Position numbers and translations under genes: made by a program. Positions 43,937 to 47,114 of a stretch of DNA of 47,114 nt are shown here, in pieces. The stretch is from Prado023 sp963706885. GTDB taxonomy: Bacteria; Actinomycetota; Actinomycetes; S36-B12; CAIYMF01. How positions within the stretch are numbered: the first letter of the stretch is position 1; each line of letters begins with the position of its first letter. The notes under the pieces were generated by a model. It saw only the letters and a program-made list of their open reading frames with translations. It did not search any database and was not told where the DNA came from. Location of the stretch: positions 1 to 47,114 of the forward strand of contig CAVPNX010000016.1 in NCBI GenBank assembly GCA_963706885.1, in the 5' to 3' direction.

Positions 43937-44461
43937 TCACGCCTGCTGCGGCGTGCGGAGCAGCTCGCTGTCGAGGCTGGCCGCCATAGTCGCCTGTGAG
44001 GCGGCGCGGCGGGGCCAGGTCCAGGCGGAGCGCAGGATGAAGGCCAGGAGCAGCACCTCGAGTCCGATGGACAGGCCGTAGAAGTAGGAGTAGCTCCAGG
44101 GCTCCCCTGCCGCGTTGTACACCGTGACGGGGATGTAGAGCGTTGCCACGACGAGGTTGACGGTGCGGTTGACACGGGCCGGCAGTGTCGTGCAGAGCAG
44201 GATCATGAGGATCGGGATGGCCATGAGCGTGAGCGCCATGGCGATGAAGGTTGGGCCGGTGTCGAACTCGTGGACGACGCCGGCCAGGATGTCGTCCACG
44301 AAGCCGGGCTTGTACAGGGCGAGGTAGTCGACGTAGATGTAGAGGAACATGAAGCTGGTCCATGCCGCTGCGAGCTTGGCCTGCACGGGCATGCGCAGAT
44401 CCTCCAGCGGGCTCTCGGACGTCGGCTTCTCCAGCGCGGTGGGGGCTTGAGGCGTTCTCAT
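43937..44461 (-). CDS. DUF6326-type four-helix membrane protein
   Basis: 174 residues with four predicted transmembrane helices: SFMFLYIYVDYLALYKPG, FIAMALTLMAIPILMILL, VNRTVNLVVATLYIPVTVY and GLSIGLEVLLLAFILRSAW. The YVDYLALYKPG segment is typical of a small family of unknown function (DUF6326). The start ATG 44461 follows AAGGAG at seven bases. It converges on the LD-carboxypeptidase and diverges from a two-component sensor, which might control it. Confidence 0.7.
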   Translation of the reverse strand: MRTPQAPTALEKPTSESPLEDLRMPVQAKLAAAWTSFMFLYIYVDYLALYKPGFVDDILAGVVHEFDTGPTFIAMALTLMAIPILMILLCTTLPARVNRTVNLVVATLYIPVTVYNAAGEPWSYSYFYGLSIGLEVLLLAFILRSAWTWPRRAASQATMAASLDSELLRTPQQA

Positions 44462-44610
44462 CACAATGCTCCTTGGTCTGATCGGTTGGGTGTCTCCACC
44501 TTCATGGATGCCGGCGACGGGCACATCAGCCCCGGAGCCTGATCTGACCTGGCCGTTGGCCCAGTCGTCCTGTTGTACTTTCGGCTGATACGCCGATGAC
44601 GCGGGCCGCC

Positions 44611-44616
44611 TAGGCT
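44611..44616 (+). promoter_or_regulatory. Leaderless -10 of the sensor kinase gene
   Basis: TAGGCT lies six bases before GTG 44623. Confidence 0.5.
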
Positions 44617-44622
44617 GATCAG

Positions 44623-45771
44623 GTGGCCACCGACGTACTGCGCTCGCTGTGGGTCGAACCTCGACCCGCGAACCCCCCGGACAGGGGACCTGGGGACTGG
44701 GCCCTGGTCGCGGCCTTCAGCTGCTGGTCGGTGGCAGAAGCGATGCTCCGCGAGGACATGGCGCCGCCTGCTCTGCTGGCCATCGCCACGTTCGCGGCCG
44801 TCGCACCCCTGCCGTGGCGACGTGTGCACCCGCTCGTCGCGGCTGCGGTCGCTTTCGGCCTGCTGACGGTGGTCGACATCGTCAGAATCCTCACCGGAGC
44901 CCAAGGCGCTCTGCCCTCGAGCGTCTCGGCAACCCTGGTCCTGACCTACGCCCTGTTCCGGTGGGGCTCCGGTCGGCAGGCCGCAGGCGGCGTGGGCGTG
45001 ATCCTCGTCTGGCTGGCCGTCACCAACGTCGCCGACTCGACCAGCCTGGCCGATTCGGTCGCGGCATACGCGTTCTTCCTGTTCGCCGCAGCGCTGGGCG
45101 CCGCGGTCCGCTATCGCGCGAGGGTCCGCATCCGCGACATCGACGAAGCCAGGGCCCGCGAGCGCGAACAGCTCGCGCGTGAGCTCCACGACACCGTCGC
45201 CCATCACGTCTCGGGCATCGCCATCCAGGCCCAAGCAGGCCGTGCCGTCGCGGCCTCCCACCCCGAACGTGCCATCGAGGCCCTGGCCACCATCGAGGAC
45301 GCGGCGACCCGCACCCTGACCGAGCTGCGCGCCATCGTCGGCGTGCTGCGCGCGCCCCAGGACACCGAGTTCGCGCCGCAGCCGGGCATGGCCGAGGTCG
45401 AGCAGCTGGCGACCGACGGTCAAGGGCATCCCATCGTCGAGGTGACGCTCGCCGGTGAGCTCGACGACCTCAGCCCCGCGGTCGGGGCCGCGATCTACCG
45501 CCTCGCCCAGGAGTCCATCACCAACGCTCGACGCCACGCCCGCCACGCCACCCATGTCGCGGTCGCGGTCACAGGCGATGACGACCAGGTCCGCCTGGTC
45601 GTCGACGACGACGGCTCGGCCGGCGTAGCCAGCCGCGCCCCAGCCGGCTACGGACTGATCGGCATGCACGAGCGCGCCACACTGCTCGGCGGCACCTTCC
45701 ACGCCGGCCCCACCGCCGACCGGGGCTGGCGGGTCGAGGCGAACCTGCCCCGAACCGGGACACCACGATGA
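44623..45771 (+). CDS. NarL/DesK-type sensor histidine kinase
   Basis: 382 residues. The N-terminal half holds about five or six membrane helices (LLAIATFAAVAPLPW, PLVAAAVAFGLLTVVDIV, GVGVILVWLAVTNVA, AAYAFFLFAAALGAAV) with no large sensory loop. The HisKA_3 domain has the phospho-acceptor His in RELHDTVAHHVSGIAI (about residue 189), and the ATPase domain shows LAQESITNARRHA, VDDDGSAG and GYGLIGMHERATLLGG. It senses an unknown signal, probably in the membrane. Its stop overlaps the regulator start by four bases (ATGA), so the two are partners. Confidence 0.92.
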   Translation: MATDVLRSLWVEPRPANPPDRGPGDWALVAAFSCWSVAEAMLREDMAPPALLAIATFAAVAPLPWRRVHPLVAAAVAFGLLTVVDIVRILTGAQGALPSSVSATLVLTYALFRWGSGRQAAGGVGVILVWLAVTNVADSTSLADSVAAYAFFLFAAALGAAVRYRARVRIRDIDEARAREREQLARELHDTVAHHVSGIAIQAQAGRAVAASHPERAIEALATIEDAATRTLTELRAIVGVLRAPQDTEFAPQPGMAEVEQLATDGQGHPIVEVTLAGELDDLSPAVGAAIYRLAQESITNARRHARHATHVAVAVTGDDDQVRLVVDDDGSAGVASRAPAGYGLIGMHERATLLGGTFHAGPTADRGWRVEANLPRTGTPR

Positions 45772-46415
45772 CCATCAGGGTCCTCATCGCAGACGACCAG
45801 CCCATCGTGCGCAGCGGACTGACGATGCTGCTCGACGCCCAACCCGACATCGAAGTCATCGGCGCAGCCGCCGACGGGCGCGAGGCAGTCCGCCTGGCGC
45901 TCCAGCTGCGACCCGACGTCGGCCTGTTCGACATCCGGATGCCACTGATGGACGGCATCGAAGCCACCCGCCGACTCGCCGGTCCCGACGTCACCGACCC
46001 ACTGCCGATCGTGGTCATCACCACCTTCGACCTCGACGAGTACGTCCACGGCGCCCTCAAAGCCGGCGCCCGCGGATTCCTGCTCAAGGACGCCGGACCC
46101 GCCCTGCTGACCCAGGCCATCCACGCCGCCGCCGACGGGGACGCACTGATCGCCCCCAGCGTGACCGTCCGACTCCTCGCCGCATTCGCGCACTCAACAG
46201 CCGGGACCGCCCGGCAGCCGATCGAACCGCTCACCGCACGCGAGGAGGAAGTACTGGTGCCGGTGGCACTGGGCCGGACCAACAACGAGATCGCCAGCGA
46301 GCTCTACATCACCACCAGCACCGTCAAGGTCCACCTCGCCAGCCTCATGAGGAAGCTCGGCGCCCGCAACCGGGTCGAGGTCGCCATGTGGGCCCACGAG
46401 ACCGGCCGCATCTGA
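45768..46415 (+). CDS. NarL/LuxR-family response regulator
   Basis: 215 residues. The receiver domain has the acidic pair IADDQ, phospho-acceptor Asp in VGLFDIRMP (residue 55), a Thr in VVITTF and Lys in GFLLKDAGP. The C-terminal LuxR helix-turn-helix reads LTAREEEVLVPVALGRTNNE followed by YITTSTVKVHLASLMRKLGA. It is a DNA-binding partner of the upstream kinase. The target is unknown; the divergent DUF6326 gene is a candidate. Confidence 0.94.
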   Translation: MTIRVLIADDQPIVRSGLTMLLDAQPDIEVIGAAADGREAVRLALQLRPDVGLFDIRMPLMDGIEATRRLAGPDVTDPLPIVVITTFDLDEYVHGALKAGARGFLLKDAGPALLTQAIHAAADGDALIAPSVTVRLLAAFAHSTAGTARQPIEPLTAREEEVLVPVALGRTNNEIASELYITTSTVKVHLASLMRKLGARNRVEVAMWAHETGRI

Positions 46416-46443
46416 CCCCAGGGAACTCTGTACTGTTGGCCGC

Positions 46444-46581
46444 GTGAAGGCTGCCCAGCCCCCGCCCGGCAGGCCCCCGGCCCGAGGCCCACGGGGCGCC
46501 CCTGGCAGCACCTCCGGGGGATGCCCTACCCAGCGCCGACTTCGGCCAGCTTGGCCTGGGCGTCTGCCAGTGCTCCCTTGA
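46444..46581 (+). CDS. Possible small leaderless ORF, 45 residues
   Basis: GTG 46444 lies seven bases after TACTGT (46431-46436), the same layout as the leaderless genes here. The frame ends at 46581, overlapping the end of the opposite DUF1269-type gene. The peptide is Pro/Arg/Gly-rich (KAAQPPPGRPPARGPRG), which random GC-rich DNA also produces. No family recognised; support is only the promoter-like spacing. Confidence 0.2.
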   Translation: MKAAQPPPGRPPARGPRGAPGSTSGGCPTQRRLRPAWPGRLPVLP

Positions 46582-47044
46582 TCGCGTCGACGTGGCTGCC
46601 GGTGGCCTGTCCGACGACCGTCTGGATCGCGCGCCGCACGGCCGCCTCCACAGTCTCTGCGTGCTCGTGTGGGTAGGCCACCAGCAGGCCGGCCCCGCCG
46701 ATCGGGATCGTCTCCCCGGCGGTCTGCCCGATCCCCTCGCCGATCTTCTTGTGCACGACGGCGCCACCGACGGCACCCACGGCGGCCCCCAGGACGGTGG
46801 CGGCGAGCAGGGGTGGGGCGAACAGCCCGATGACGAAGCCGACTCCGGCGCTGCCGGTTGCGGCCTCGGTGACAGCATGGTCGCTCTCGTCGACAGTGAC
46901 GTTGCCCTTCAGGTCCTTGCTCACGACGGCGGCGCCCCAGATGCGCTCACCGCAGTTCAGCACCGCCTCGTAGTCCTCACGGGCGGCCCGTTCTGACAGG
47001 TACCCGCCGATGAGGACGTTGGTGGTCTCGTCTCGGAAGTGCAT
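46526..47044 (-). CDS. DUF1269-type protein with central Gly/Ala hydrophobic segment
   Basis: 172 residues. The N-terminus (VLIGGYLSERAAREDYEAV) and central hydrophobic hairpin (GVGFVIGLFAPPLLAATVLG, AAVGAVGGAVVHKKIGEG) are typical of the DUF1269/general-stress membrane protein group. A soluble tail follows (LLVAYPHEHAETVEAAVRRA). The role is unknown, probably stress or membrane associated. GAGGAG precedes ATG 47044. An open frame ends 17 bp upstream on the same strand, so it may be the second gene of an operon. Confidence 0.75.
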   Translation of the reverse strand: MHFRDETTNVLIGGYLSERAAREDYEAVLNCGERIWGAAVVSKDLKGNVTVDESDHAVTEAATGSAGVGFVIGLFAPPLLAATVLGAAVGAVGGAVVHKKIGEGIGQTAGETIPIGGAGLLVAYPHEHAETVEAAVRRAIQTVVGQATGSHVDAIKGALADAQAKLAEVGAG

Positions 47045-47061
47045 GAGTGCTCCTCTGGTCC

Positions 47062-47114
47062 TCAGTTCGACAGGGCGTCTGCCGCTTCGCCCCGGTGGGC
47101 GGCGGCGTGGAGCT
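47062..47114 (-). CDS. Possible 3' end of a gene running off the window
   Basis: The bottom strand is open from the window edge to a TGA at 47062-47064, reading LHAAAHRGEAADALSN. It ends 17 bp before the DUF1269-type gene. Too short to identify. Confidence 0.3.
   Translation of the reverse strand, partial: LHAAAHRGEAADALSN

Overview
The window is about 47 kb of very GC-rich DNA with strong third-position G/C bias. It is almost certainly from an actinobacterium (Actinomycetota). The reasons are the gene order pepA-lpd-sucB ... lipB-lipA-DUF4191-RDD-glnA (as I recall it from Streptomyces and relatives), a four-half-site GlnR box upstream of glnA, a WhiB-type cysteine motif, SCO2322-family and DUF6326-type proteins, many GTG/TTG starts, and a recurrent TANNNT hexamer 6-8 bases before start codons (leaderless transcription). 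I cannot place the genus. There are no rRNA or tRNA genes, complete insertion sequences or CRISPR arrays.

Layout. 0-4.3 kb: a RecQ helicase and a PLP-dependent decarboxylase, both broken by several frame changes, then a PadR regulator with a palindromic operator and a strong bidirectional terminator. 4.3-9.5 kb: a glutamate-1-semialdehyde-mutase-like aminotransferase, an SppA-type peptidase, a hotdog thioesterase, Tag DNA glycosylase and a TetR regulator. 9.5-17.7 kb: an MMPL exporter divergent from tetR, a tandem-GGDEF protein, an SDR enzyme, two aldo/keto reductases, a CsbD-like protein with 11-residue repeats, and a macrodomain protein. 17.7-25.6 kb: a cobalamin-riboswitch operon (secreted anchored protein, EcfT, fused EcfAA', EcfS, metallo-beta-lactamase-CobU fusion, CobT, CobS). 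25.7-26.4 kb: a META/I78-like lipoprotein. 26.4-38.9 kb: conserved core metabolism: gcvT, pepA, lpdA, sucB, an SDR39U1-type epimerase, lipB, lipA, DUF4191, RDD and glnA. 39-42.8 kb: an accessory and decaying stretch with a WhiB-like remnant, an HtrA-like protease remnant whose catalytic Ser is Pro, an excalibur/nuclease pair, an intact YefM-YoeB module with operator, a VOC protein, a RelBE-like remnant and a 16-bp x4 tandem repeat. 42.8-47.1 kb: an S66 LD-carboxypeptidase, a DUF6326 membrane protein, a NarL-type two-component pair and a DUF1269-type protein.

Functional themes. The riboswitch operon reads as corrinoid uptake plus nucleotide-loop assembly: an ECF transporter imports the precursor, CobU activates cobinamide, CobT makes alpha-ribazole phosphate and CobS joins them. 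The core region links lipoate synthesis (lipB, lipA) to lipoate users (2-oxoglutarate dehydrogenase E2 and E3, and the glycine-cleavage T protein). The 39-43 kb island holds two toxin-antitoxin loci, one intact and one decayed.

Caution. At least 16 frame changes and one in-frame stop interrupt otherwise well-conserved genes, often at C or G runs, with family motifs continuing in another frame. I read most of these as sequence or assembly errors rather than true pseudogenes. Coordinates of interrupted genes span all pieces.
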